A stretch of DNA of 21,502 bases from a virus (IMGVR_UViG_3300033064_001200:1-21502), one strand, 5' to 3'. Shown: positions 16,101 to 20,400, numbered from the stretch's first letter. Numbers and translations are program-made. The notes: generated by a model from the letters alone, not told the origin.

Positions 16101-16455
16101 AGATATAATCACTGCTGATTGGTTTGTAGAAGCCTTCGGTGATGGAGGACAGATGGGAAGACCTCCAGTAACCGTGTTTACTAGTAAAAAACAAGGTGGT
16201 AAATATAGTTATGGCTTTAGAAACGGTGTATATGAGTCATCATTGAAAATTAACAGCCTTCTATCAAAAAGTGAACCAAATATTCTTCACGAAATCGCTC
16301 ATTTTGCTACAGCAATTAGCATGGGAGAAGGATTTGATGCTCATGGTATAGAATATAGAATGAACTATATCTTTATCACTAGTAAAGTACTTGGTCGTGA
16401 AGCCGCAGAAAGTCTTAAAGAATCTTACAGAAAGGCAAATCTAAATGTCGGATGA
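4102..16455 (+). CDS. Giant polyvalent protein, 4117 aa: DnaQ-type exonuclease, SF1 helicase, ArdC antirestriction, zincin metallohydrolase
   Basis: A single uninterrupted frame. In order: Arg-rich helical N-terminus ending in the HPRST/TASA element (102-121); QLRD module (190-265); two VP(A/S)E repeats (485-560, 676-755); two GWT modules (1168-1245, 1712-1775) flanking an SSGKGGKK domain (1270-1375) and a charged coiled coil (about 1417-1513); two GYYPG repeats (1806-1880, 1950-2040); DEDDh exonuclease (about 2125-2312); SH3/KOW-like segments (2404-2500, 2588-2655); SF1 helicase (2893-3513); ArdC N domain and zincin (3548-3830); second zincin (3948-4117). Acidic Pro/Glu/Thr linkers separate the units. 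This matches the known class of polyvalent proteins, which combine antirestriction and DNA-processing domains and are thought to be delivered with DNA. Its place between portal and head protease suggests packaging in the capsid (inference). A tape measure is unlikely, because enzymatic motifs are intact and long membrane or heptad stretches are absent. Whether the chain is cut into parts is unknown. Confidence 0.95.
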   Translation: MSKKDKRQLYVLSQSETTFSTRQQARIIRSEALQMIEAANEFTTNTRRVNRRSAFRVISRSLHSSEGLPFSVRKHQALTELSNYIALAKHNKVVGLTAFNTDLLPLTHPRSTRAHSMTASAMIRTHVQWVIDDPRITNEDAKALIASAMLAPANSPEKLYAITRLENLPQGHVPLDALTAAYGGGNSAAAKRARVALQLRDRLGRWVEMFGGLGIKVKRRDGSTASLTGRAVGQNIYSPQLADVELGDGRIVAMPIRQARGNDFLASDEAKKDGFTKSGSTADDMDDPIIDEADLTFMESPSSFDKDEKGSAQGTTKYTDQAYDVVKFDDNKRALASLTETNKRRSAQDLDDAAIDKQGETDSDSGKQFWDPEKPIYAVSRRGGTPFAYTQNWNDAQQRIQSDQRFLDEEEGRTPLARITQDDNTLEDETPLVDQQDKFKKEEIARLSEPEAPAKASPEFEYKVPEDTYEIKNPTAPYRSVSEYDDPASLANMFQGDELVEGLDDALDTGLGRLTFPDGVGPDGEPTGGEQEVPAEAILKAIDEKGGDAELALAQAYDKRLETNENEDALAAQREADKEGKIGEPKKLGEVFDEVTKAPEPEAPAEEETPVAEIPEITEDAEPSKLPALLDGLTEEEKADFQKNGDYTPYLPKDGPVEWPEGSTPPQDRILSEEERKQALELANSELSDDDLIESYNGAVKNLFDENGSAPFGVEDENNEVQTTQIPSEVLRDAIKLRDYSMDEVNGAVLNGAYDPVEEKDPIKFKKNKETGRMEYDIDNNTIVSYGKDEDGNWSADAVRLSPDRGIDAEENYPAKNKAEARQIAEDVINSYKETQDIIDPADLPEQPATEEEEPVAETPTPEAPADGKGSKSGKDPIKEGWTADEWLTSVSKDERFHEMLTKNKDFTRLAAFFNDPTFNSPLLSDYQDKEMEGFESGDEVSAIDMGEYGFEPGPSGRVQYALDLLQDPTMSIRGGFKDWQTGERSNENLRNILKAADDQLGLAKEDLDETDVIENKAIDSVRATLAKEIAKLDKQIEKDNKKAEEDAIAPQVSYKLTGDRLDLRSGKKAPFRMQEVKDFLDDNGFDWNPDAKAETKSGMDEASAKKFLRDLRDKFGIDLLPREGQPPIDLDSKDEVIETPATPATPSVKPKEKSLREREDDEFKKFLFPDGIPDGWTFEENDSYNEVYYIRNLIKENGDRIHGVYPKDGEKAPYWFVDFGSDEDGKERGKFNSFKDAIDFYNKKSGKETEEQPTLSEPSPTLNDKLLKRDGIQMVKITGPNGEEIETPVFNLRGRPMVLINVNGVRIPFYISSGKGGKKNVPVGEWYPIFGIGADGWFNKGFEDEINNYYDSPELREVAEWLNNNIGDIRKEDMPKLNEVTDELRAQINKDLSPGAYGSNGLVAVNRKVVLLKIMGDEEGELEQFEARLKELADDEVKIEAEFKKQQEKEKEEEEATLNPNDILRNRIIERLLEERRKIGDKFTEANQLSGKEKEDRLAELEKELEDNDFLLNNAEGMSRGSESLVEEGVEDTADATAKGAIVDTMADPENPPTIDELIDAVQNPEPPVTDFGSRKDMINRLMWFKWGAGALKNESPYIQKSMKDFKKSLEGLTNEQLVDMLNMLYDEMDARLEEEANRGKPTPLTPDEVAEAERKQRVKEIRDRKRREREDKLIEEDEKARAEETPEESTPATPEAAPEKPDVPFADQILPEDLPEGWTRKSDTEAENVDGSSIVKGPGTWQLRRKESPNVSVETDSVEGIFDLYDGDKELDSSEDSTPTTPETPATKVEEPAVSVTPRIAASRTTDLKPGDVMTKDFFTVTNVEQGFEKKRDGEMVPASRVTGYYPGGAEQSSKLWADDVLFDVYRDVTPPAKGDLPELNQPKMGDYGKLTKVNGEWELRDPAAQKQFEQDVEKYQEQLSTQKAFWNAPDLEAPVKEFTSDNTLHVVNGLGKDLKPNDIAFRRDENGELSEFFVIEEVLLGTVMVPRADGKPAEEKVQIRGYYPGHESQVKSWKTGTSVEVLRGEKAEKIPAKGDKPAIDSIEPGTLKGQAYKDKNAEISTARKEAGKAYTPDLTASEIPAVLVEKPNSFSRGNRPAFFGKAAELANLKDGKAISDALKGKRVVYFDFETVGTGKFDNDNPDAPIQVAASVWEGGEKVGEINLFINPAEPLGDYYYKTDEDGNRVLDPEKLLSSDGQTVDDAFLATQPSIEDQLRAFAEFAGQDAIFVAHNAEFDTNTFEKWAKKFGIDYNMDGVIDTLELAKSMTPKGNKLGQVAKRYGIEKTDEEWHDARTDSEVLPAILEGLLGDMKPDNREFDPATRLAEFEAKRSSYNEKLEAFKKQEAELAMAEAVKRGMSGEQVSVDEMLGKTKTTSGFGSEGSTDSAEEYAYESIFGGKINNTWVEDDENTFVVDEGGATVGDIKVGDFVPAEGGGYHEVVDLQQDPEDPNGTIVVRKIVSTGELYSTRVTEKKSPGIGWSNGKVLKGTLRRRNELAGKTPAEVKDLVSKPVVVAPEPKTKPKTPTPKGKKSITPEETQSVVSDAIETITSGAKSDATIEEAVKGLPVDDTVKSAVLAVRPDASINHLSADGVALKVGDKVRGTKHGRMGEVRAILTTYGPRGYKNYVKVKFDDAEKRENISAGSLQIINPDDGGGFFTDPTPPATGEPVNPNETPKSTEELTSLLTGDVTDNTPAVEIPEEPVVMDAEERSRVWKQNEEKRMKYALDLNYRQVSPEALEALTAAVQDISQYDKGHQRSVTGFMPNLSTGAPLERKFTFVKPSKKDLERREDMEADDIIVMIGPNNTEAIIKSDGKILYFDNPAAPNWNFSVRSPDLYTAIEKKDEITLPLGENPDLQKMGMISLNREFLEDPIGSPDETPNPDFVPDSEDAEPKGIKPTKQQQAVIDAVVAGKDVIVQALAGTGKTSTLKMAAKAVAEKDPDKTILYIAFNKAVAAELNADPDKPSNMIARTNTQVAWHHSPKWMQKRSFDKTLLSLPTDVADHLEIGPVKVTEIKKDGTKVEATLSSREVVAVVRQAVTAFAQSADEKIMPQHFTDNFVDIPEVFIDYAERWWSDISSPKGKLAMNQSFPEKYVQLNGIDVTMSPSEAGSNPATMIPAADIIFFDEAQDINDVAGDWVRKQTVQKVFVGDGNQSIYGFRGAKDQLDTLEGAEKLQITESFRFGPNIAAPANRFLAVAGKPERVVGAGKDQGRVVESLDDMPDPDAVLVRTNGGGFKAMLEYLEQGKIVGISQSTKTRLEEVIDTTSWLMGGKKGSKPAKYNAEIGMYDSWEELSTAVREGKARPVKAFYDLVTQNGMQSIREILDRVVVEREETAESKIALKNYKPLTLDKVEDGSTGKLDKDVTYTIEGDDVVLTGFFKFNNEKLKEAGFKARKDADGNWAKDRRITIEDDLKKVDKLNQLKKILEGVIEPVKADIVITTAHQSKGLQWNKVRIFDDFWGPKFNKETGEIDMPAPEELRLAYVAVTRAQKEVYLGPLTWVNDYTSEEDEQASFSLAAMNNIETDPVPVTPEEFDNEVQETAKKADAATQKIADAIIAALENGTAPWRKPWTGGGFIPTSVATGKMYEGTNILVLWAAQERNGWTDNRWLTYKQAEKLGGNIKRGEKATSIIHWTPKFKDVNQPDGTTEKVFVYTPPKIINVFNVEQAEGIDLPPLVKGEPVPVSQAEQTLLDTYKDRPEIFYKSQDSAYYTPTTDTIHLPLREQFGAEQDIFETLVHELAHSTGHSKRVNRTALLDNYGTHKASRGEEELIAEISVALVAARLGVEIDFGNVASYAKSWLGALKNDPQMIIKAAKQAQKAVDHMLGKQEEPAKVDEEGNPVEPVGEGVGSEGTSGEEIVGEEPTTPETTPEPNVGEQGKTGEEIAQGDDIKPAGIKGGHDLSPKEVFNNNSPRSDSDVRKVYGAEEVYQPQLQRKVKPPVAPKRADFPDSASYIAAHKKYSKEYDDMYREISRNIQSPIGEKNLDGSKKGVQNYVKDIITADWFVEAFGDGGQMGRPPVTVFTSKKQGGKYSYGFRNGVYESSLKINSLLSKSEPNILHEIAHFATAISMGEGFDAHGIEYRMNYIFITSKVLGREAAESLKESYRKANLNVG
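4405..4464 (+). repeat. DLLP-HPRST-TASA element, copy 2 (protein-level repeat)
   Basis: Encodes residues 102-121 of the giant protein. It matches copy 1 at DLLP, HPRST, the Ser before the hydrophobic residue, and TASA. The TASA end is a candidate maturation cut that would free the N-terminal ~120 residues. Confidence 0.75.
4669..4896 (+). other. QLRD module, copy 1 (giant protein residues 190-265)
   Basis: QLRDRLGRWVEMFGG is followed by a beta-rich stretch with VELGDGRIVAMP. The same order (QLRDKTGKFAKMGG, then IELDNGNLIDV) occurs in the protease polyprotein encoded at 18500-18715. It is probably a small SH3-like beta domain introduced by a charged helix; function unknown. Confidence 0.65.
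5554..5781 (+). other. VPAE repeat, copy 1 (giant protein residues 485-560)
   Basis: Pattern: D-E-L-V-E, then an Ala/Leu helix, a FPDGVGPDGE turn, and EVPAEAILKAI. It aligns with residues 676-755 of the same protein. Similar modules are common in large actinophage virion-linked proteins (from memory). Role unknown. Confidence 0.55.
6127..6366 (+). other. VPAE-like repeat, copy 2 (giant protein residues 676-755)
   Basis: D-D-L-I-E, then an Ala/Val helix, a FGVEDENNE turn and QIPSEVLRDAI align with copy 1 in the same order. The two copies are diverged, indicating an old internal duplication. Confidence 0.5.
7603..7836 (+). other. GWT module, copy 1 (giant protein residues 1168-1245)
   Basis: The module opens with FPDGIPDGWT, continues as a beta-rich stretch (YWFVDFGSDEDG), and closes with SFKDAIDFYN. 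The same opening and closing occur at residues 1712-1775. It looks like a small beta-sheet plus helix domain. Confidence 0.5.
7909..8226 (+). other. Unassigned domain with SSGKGGKK...GEWYP...GWFNKG (giant protein residues 1270-1375)
   Basis: A compact alpha/beta region carries VNGVRIPFYISSGKGGK, VGEWYPIFGIG, GWFNKG, then a helical part with YYDSPELREVAEWL and NIGDIR. I have an impression of conservation in other mobile-element proteins but cannot name a family. The SGKGGKK loop resembles a nucleotide- or DNA-binding loop only superficially; it lacks the spacing of a Walker A motif. Confidence 0.5.
8350..8640 (+). other. Charged coiled-coil region (giant protein residues ~1417-1513)
   Basis: A long run dominated by Glu, Lys, Arg and Leu (EFKKQQEKEKEEEEA, RLLEERRKIGDK, KEKEDRLAELEKELE) with heptad-like Leu/Ile spacing. 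It is probably a helical spacer or oligomerisation segment. Confidence 0.6.
9235..9426 (+). other. GWT module, copy 2 (giant protein residues 1712-1775)
   Basis: LPEDLPEGWT at the start, a central beta-rich part (GTWQLRRKESP) and SVEGIFDLYDG at the end align with copy 1 (residues 1168-1245). The copies flank the SSGKGGKK domain and coiled coil. Confidence 0.45.
9517..9741 (+). other. GYYPG repeat, copy 1 (giant protein residues 1806-1880)
   Basis: DLKPGDVMTKDFFTV is followed by a VTGYYPGG turn and then VLFDVYRDVTPPAKGD. The order DLKP-x-D, hydrophobic strand, GYYPG, strand, PAKGD recurs in copy 2. The profile suggests an SH3-like beta barrel. Confidence 0.6.
9949..10221 (+). other. GYYPG repeat, copy 2 (giant protein residues 1950-2040)
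   Basis: DLKPNDIAFRRDENG, FFVIEEVLLG, IRGYYPGHE, TSVEVLRGEK and IPAKGDKP match the order of copy 1. It lies just before the exonuclease domain. Confidence 0.6.
10474..11037 (+). other. DnaQ-like DEDDh 3'-5' exonuclease domain (giant protein residues ~2125-2312)
   Basis: All signature motifs of the RNase T/DnaQ superfamily are present. Motif ExoI is VVYFDFETVG with D2130 and E2132, ExoII is VAHNAEFD with D2238, and ExoIII is HDARTD with H2292 and D2297 (the DEDDh variant). These carboxylates bind the two metal ions for 3'-5' hydrolysis of DNA or RNA. An insertion between ExoI and ExoII (residues ~2165-2220) contains DGNRVLDPEKLL. The domain looks catalytically intact. Lying in the same chain as an SF1 helicase, it could process DNA ends. 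Confidence 0.9.
11311..11601 (+). other. SH3-like segment (giant protein residues 2404-2500)
   Basis: A beta-rich stretch with IKVGDFVPAEGGGYHEVVD, then TIVVRKIVSTGELYST. It resembles small SH3/KOW-type barrels often used as nucleic-acid or protein adaptors. Assignment rests on pattern only. Confidence 0.4.
11863..12066 (+). other. KOW/SH3-like segment (giant protein residues 2588-2655)
   Basis: LKVGDKVRGTKHGRMGEV followed by YVKVKFDDAEKRENISAGSL has the KOW-like order: V-x-V strand, G-x-x-G-x-V turn, then a V-x-F-D-D strand. It lies between the exonuclease and helicase domains. Possibly a nucleic-acid-binding adaptor. Confidence 0.5.
12778..14640 (+). other. SF1 (UvrD/FBH1-like) helicase domain (giant protein residues ~2893-3513)
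   Basis: The SF1A motifs appear in order: Q-motif-like TKQQQAVIDA; Walker A AGTGKT with K2927 and T2928; motif Ia YIAFNKAVAAEL; motif II FFDEAQD with D3128/E3129; motif III VGDGNQSIYGFRGA around 3152; motif IV ITESFRFG with R3184; motif V TAHQSKGLQW from 3444; motif VI LAYVAVTRAQKEVYLG with R3491. It should be an ATP-dependent DNA translocase of the UvrD/Rep/FBH1 group. The ~260 residues between motifs IV and V include a segment (VVLTGFFKFNNEKLKEAGFK, about 3373-3400) that reads like a small inserted domain. Motifs look intact, so activity is expected. Confidence 0.9.
14743..15147 (+). other. ArdC-like N-terminal ssDNA-binding domain (giant protein residues ~3548-3682)
   Basis: The opening IADAIIAALENGTAPWRKPW (W3570, W3574) and the following P-T/N, Y-x-G-x-N, R-W-x-T-x-x-Q-A, G-x-x-V/I-x-x-G-x-K/E-x-T pattern, ending in NVFNVEQAEGI (N3664 onward), are the hallmark of ArdC/TraC-primase-associated N-terminal domains. 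ArdC proteins bind single-stranded DNA and shield incoming plasmid DNA from restriction. This domain is therefore the best evidence for an antirestriction role. Confidence 0.88.
15148..15591 (+). other. ArdC-associated zincin metallopeptidase domain (giant protein residues ~3683-3830)
   Basis: The site HELAHSTGH has H3741, E3742 and H3745, with SRGEEELIAEISVAL downstream supplying a candidate third ligand (E3777). YYTPTTDTIHLP before it and the helix after it fit the metallopeptidase part of ArdC proteins. All zinc and catalytic residues expected in ArdC are present. The substrate in this family is not known. Confidence 0.85.
15943..16452 (+). other. C-terminal TIGR04338-like metallohydrolase domain (giant protein residues ~3948-4117)
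   Basis: HEIAH (H4063, E4064, H4067) followed 14 residues later by DAHGIEY (H4081) gives an HExxH...H zinc site. The upstream VQNYVKDIITADWFVEAF segment and the AHG-x-E-(Y/F) ending resemble the actinobacterial and actinophage metallohydrolase family I know as TIGR04338. It is distinct from the ArdC zincin. The stretch is noticeably richer in ATA and AGA codons than the rest of the gene, hinting at later addition. Confidence 0.7.
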
Positions 16456-16558
16456 TTTTAAGTATGAAATTGTGGACCCTTTAGGTCCTGACTACGCCCC
16501 AGAGCCTTCTGAAGAAGACTATCCAGAAGAAGAAGAAGACCAAGAGAAGACGGTATAA
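16445..16558 (+). CDS. Small acidic protein, 37 aa
   Basis: A short ORF starting at ATG 16445 inside the end of the giant gene (11-bp overlap, ATGTCGGATGA) and ending at TAA 16556-16558. AGAAAGG nine bases before the start could serve as its binding site. The product is strongly acidic, with a PEPSEEDYPEEEED-type core and no hydrophobic segment. I do not recognise a family. Overlap coupling at both ends and same-strand packing argue that it is real. The acidic tail might bind a basic virion protein, but that is speculation. Confidence 0.6.
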   Translation: MSDDFKYEIVDPLGPDYAPEPSEEDYPEEEEDQEKTV

Positions 16559-16560
16559 TA

Positions 16561-16686
16561 ATGGCTAAGTCAGATAAAGAGCAGTACAACGAGGCTGTTG
16601 TTGCTGCTTACCGCAAGATTATCGAGTTGGCAGAGGTTGATCCCAATGCTGACTCCTATGAGCCTGAGGATGAGGAAAAGCTATGA
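16561..16686 (+). CDS. Small charged helical protein, 41 aa
   Basis: ATG 16561 follows the previous stop by two bases. The product begins MAKSDKEQYNEAVVAAYRK and continues as one predicted amphipathic helix (about residues 5-25), then an acidic tail (SYEPEDEEKL). The stop overlaps the next start as ATGA (16683-16686). No family is recognised. The binding site is weak (AGAGAAG region), so coupling to the upstream ORF is likely. Short alpha-helical proteins at this place in a head operon might be scaffold-like or chaperone-like; nothing in the sequence proves it. Confidence 0.6.
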   Translation: MAKSDKEQYNEAVVAAYRKIIELAEVDPNADSYEPEDEEKL

Positions 16687-17405
16687 GACTATCTAGCGCT
16701 AAGTCCTACCCACTTGAAGGCATGTCTTTAATCTATGCAAACGGTGAGAATGTTGTTTATCAGGCTGTATTTTCTACAGAGAAGTTTGGCACTTTTACAA
16801 GAGTAGATGGACAATGGCTTGCGCTATCTCCAGAAGACACAAGCCTCGAGAATCTTTCAATTATGGACATTCTTCCTTCTGACTACAAAGTAGTTACAGA
16901 TATGTTTGATATAGCTCAGAAGGCAAATACCTATCTTAAGTACGACAAAGTAAAAGACTACGAAGTTTTTTATGCATTTGAGGAGAGTGGTAAGTCTATG
17001 ACTGCCGCCGTTGAGACATCTGAAGGATGTCCTCCTGCTACTTCAGATATCGCAGTAAACCTAACAAATAGAGAAAATGCTATTAAAACTGCTGGATATG
17101 GACCAATGAATCCAGCACTTCCAAACAATAAGTTTTGGCAAGCAAAAGCAGACCGTTGGACTGTTCCAGTTGAAGATGCTAAGAAATCACGCTGCGGAAA
17201 CTGCGCTGTATTCATTCAGACACCAAAAATGCTTGACTGTATTGCTTCTGGACTTGGAAACGAGGCTGGAAATGATGCTTGGGGCTCAATCGAGGCTGGC
17301 GATCTAGGGTATTGTGAAGCATTCGACTTTAAATGTGCAGCTTCTAGAACATGTGACGCATGGGTAGCTGGCGGACCTGTAACCGAGGAGTCAGGAAAAG
17401 CATAA
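16683..17405 (+). CDS. Cysteine-rich virion-cassette protein, 240 aa
   Basis: ATG 16683 is preceded by GAGGA at the right spacing and overlaps the upstream stop by 4 bp. The N-terminal ~100 residues are beta-rich and include VDGQWLALSPED, a short D-G-x-W element like those in the protease polyprotein. Residues 105-110 are SMTAAV, the recurring TA-A motif. After it comes a conserved block: CPPATSDIAVNLTNRENAIKT (C116), AGYGPMNPALPN, FWQAKADRWTVP and SRCGNCAVF, with C171, C174, C186, C211, C218 and C224. The pairs C171/C174 and C211/C218/C224 could form a zinc or Fe-S site. Similar AGYGP...SRCGNC...DLGYC..F.FKC...RTCD.W blocks occur in other phage head-cassette proteins, from memory. A structural or packaged internal protein is the best guess. 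Its stop overlaps the next start by one base (TAATG). Confidence 0.85.
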   Translation: MRLSSAKSYPLEGMSLIYANGENVVYQAVFSTEKFGTFTRVDGQWLALSPEDTSLENLSIMDILPSDYKVVTDMFDIAQKANTYLKYDKVKDYEVFYAFEESGKSMTAAVETSEGCPPATSDIAVNLTNRENAIKTAGYGPMNPALPNNKFWQAKADRWTVPVEDAKKSRCGNCAVFIQTPKMLDCIASGLGNEAGNDAWGSIEAGDLGYCEAFDFKCAASRTCDAWVAGGPVTEESGKA

Positions 17406-20400
17406 TGGAATTCATTGGTCGTAACGGAACTAGATCTCTCTTTGTCTCAGAAGATAAGGGCGTTGTTGTTGACGACTCCGTGAATATTGTTACTGCTTTG
17501 GATATTAAAGAACCTCTTCTAGCCTCTTTTGAGTGGGACTCTAAGGGAGCCCGTCCTACAGATACAGCAGTAGAGCTTGCAGCCGCTGCTTTGACATCTC
17601 TTGATATCAAGGTATTTTCAAATAATGACCGCATGTATACAATTCCAGACTCTGTTATTGCAGAGGCAAAGCGTGGAATTGCATGGCGCAAAGAAGAAGA
17701 TCGTGGCGGCACTTCAGTAGGTATGAATACTGCTCGCACACTTGCTCGCGGTGGACAAATTGGTATTAAGAAAGTTCGTCACATTGCAAAATACTTTCCA
17801 CGTCATCAAGTAGATAAAAAGGGAACTGGTTACAAGCCGGGACAGAAGTCTTATCCATCTAATGGCCGTATTGCTTGGGCCTTGTGGGGTGGAGATGCCG
17901 CAGAGCGTTGGGCATCAGCAATTGTAGAACGTGAAAACAAAGCAGCAAAGTCAAATGCAATGCTTGCTTATGGCTACGAGTCATATGAGCACGAGATGCC
18001 AAAGGCAGTTGATTACGACTCTTTCATTACTTCAAAGACAATGCCTGAAGATAATGTAATTGAATTTTTTGTTCGCATCCGTATGGATGGATCTGGTATT
18101 GATCGCCTCTATCGTATTGAACCTAATGGTTTGATGTATGTGTGGGATGACGGCAACTGGGACGATATGGGAAACCCGGATAATGATCACACTAGCTACG
18201 ACAAGATGCTTGATGATATTCAAGATGTTGTTGTTAAAACACACATGCCTGTTGATACAGAGACAGCTTTGCTTGTTGCTGCTCTTCTAGATAACGAACC
18301 TCTTATTGCTCACCGCATTGACAAGCTCCAACCAGAAGAGCAAAAACTGATGATTGATGCTCAGCCTGAAATTGACTGGAAACTGCTAGATGAAATTATT
18401 ATGTACGATGATGCAGCATCTATGTGGGATATGGATGACTCACTTACTGCAGCAGGAGAGGCTCCATCTAATAAAGATGGAAACTACACTCCAGAAGAGC
18501 GTGCAAAAAATGCTGGTGCACAGCTTCGTGATAAGACAGGCAAGTTTGCCAAGATGGGTGGCCGAGTAGTAATCGGTGGTCGTCCTAACTATCAAGGAAA
18601 TATTCGCTCTATTGATAATGCAACTGGAAATGTCAAGATCGAACTAGACAATGGAAACCTTATTGATGTCAACGCAAAGCTCACAGAGCCTTTAGATACT
18701 TACACACCAATTCCTCAGGGAGTTGCAGAAGGAGAACTAGATACGAACGGAATTCTTGGAGAACCTCGTACTCCTATGGATTCACCTATTCGTATGCCGG
18801 GAACACTTCCTCCACTTAACTCAGCAAATATGCAGTTAATGCTTAATAACTATCCACAGTGGGTGTCAGAACAAAGACTTTCTCCAGATATTGCTCCAAC
18901 TCCTTCTACACCACAAAGTGGTGCAAATCTAAAAGCTGGAACACCTGATGGACCACAAAAAGAAGTTTCAAAAGATAATCCTCTCTATAAATATTATCCA
19001 GAAAAGTTTGACAACTGGACTCAAGAAGTAAATGCCTACAACATTCCTGCACTGAAGCCTTGGCTTGAGTCAGGTCCAGAGTCTCGTCGTAAGTACAATC
19101 CATTTGTTGATCCAACAAAGACACAAAAATTTGTAGAGCCTAAGGGAATTAAAAGCCCGAAGCTTGACTCAAAAGGAAGACCAATTAAGGCATCTGTAGA
19201 TGCTCCAAAAGAATTAACACCAGAGACTTCTGATGTTCCTATCTTGCACATGGCAATTGTCTCTCCTGATGACCCTCAAGCAGTGATGGATCTTGTTGCA
19301 CTTGTGCCAGCAACTGATGCAAGTACTCAGCCAACAACTTACACTCGTAAAGATGGCAAGTGGATTCCAGAACCTCAAATCCTATCTGATCTTCGCAGTG
19401 CTACACCACCTCCAACTGTTGTTCTAGATGATACAAACTTGGCAGATGTTTTAGAGCAGGTTGACAATAAAAAACCAAGTAAAAAAGAACAGCCAGTTAC
19501 AGCAGCAGGTGGAGCAGACCGTAATCGTGGGCAAGCAGAAAAGCTTCGTCGCTATTGGACCTATGGCAAAGGTGCAGCAAAGATTCGTTGGAAGACTCTC
19601 GGAGACTGGACTCGTTGCTACAAGCAACTTGCCAAATATATGGGTCCTCGTGCCAAGGGCTACTGCGCTCTTCGCCATAAAGAGATGAATGGCTATTGGC
19701 CAGGAGATCGTAAGAATGATAACAAATCTGACTTTTCAGTCAATACCATGCATTCTTATGACGAACTTCTGAGCACTTTTGTTATGAGAGCAAAGGCAGC
19801 CGATGCTAAGGCTAGAGTCCTAACAGCAGGTGGTTATGAAACAAATGAGACCCCAAATTCTCAAGGGGCAGAGTTCCTAATACCTCTAGTTATCCCTGAA
19901 GGTATGGAGTCTGGCGACGGAAGAATTATGAGAAAGGGTGCTCTTGATATGAGAGAACTTCCTCTACCTCTTCTATGGCAGATTAAAACAGGCGAAGGAC
20001 ATGATGGTTCTGTCGTAGTTGGTCAGATTACTAGTATGGAAAGAATTGATGATGGTATTGGAAATGCCAAGGGTCACTTCGATACTGGAGAATATGGTAA
20101 GGAAGCAGAGCGCCTAGTGCGTGGAGGTTTCATCAGAGGAGTATCAGCTGACCTAGATCAGTTTGAAGCCGACGATGAGCGCAAAGAAGAAGAAAACGGA
20201 TCTGACACTAAGGTAGATGCGGGTAAAATTACTATCACGAAAGCACGAGTCATGGCTGTGACTATCGTGCCTAAACCTGCTTTCCAAGAGTGCATAATTC
20301 AGCTTGCAGATGATGCAAGCGTTGAGGAGGATGAAGTGAATATTCCTGACGGAGTTTACGTCGAGGGAGTTAATGCTCTGGAAGCTTCGGCTCTAGTTGC

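Noticed and set aside
4102-16455. Giant ORF as a tape measure protein
   Set aside because: Its length invites this reading, but it lies before the head protease instead of in the tail module and has intact enzyme motifs. It lacks the long uniform helical and membrane stretches of tape measures.
16505-16550. GAA/GAC-rich low-complexity stretch as a possible repeat array
   Set aside because: It is fully explained by the acidic residues of the 37-aa ORF.
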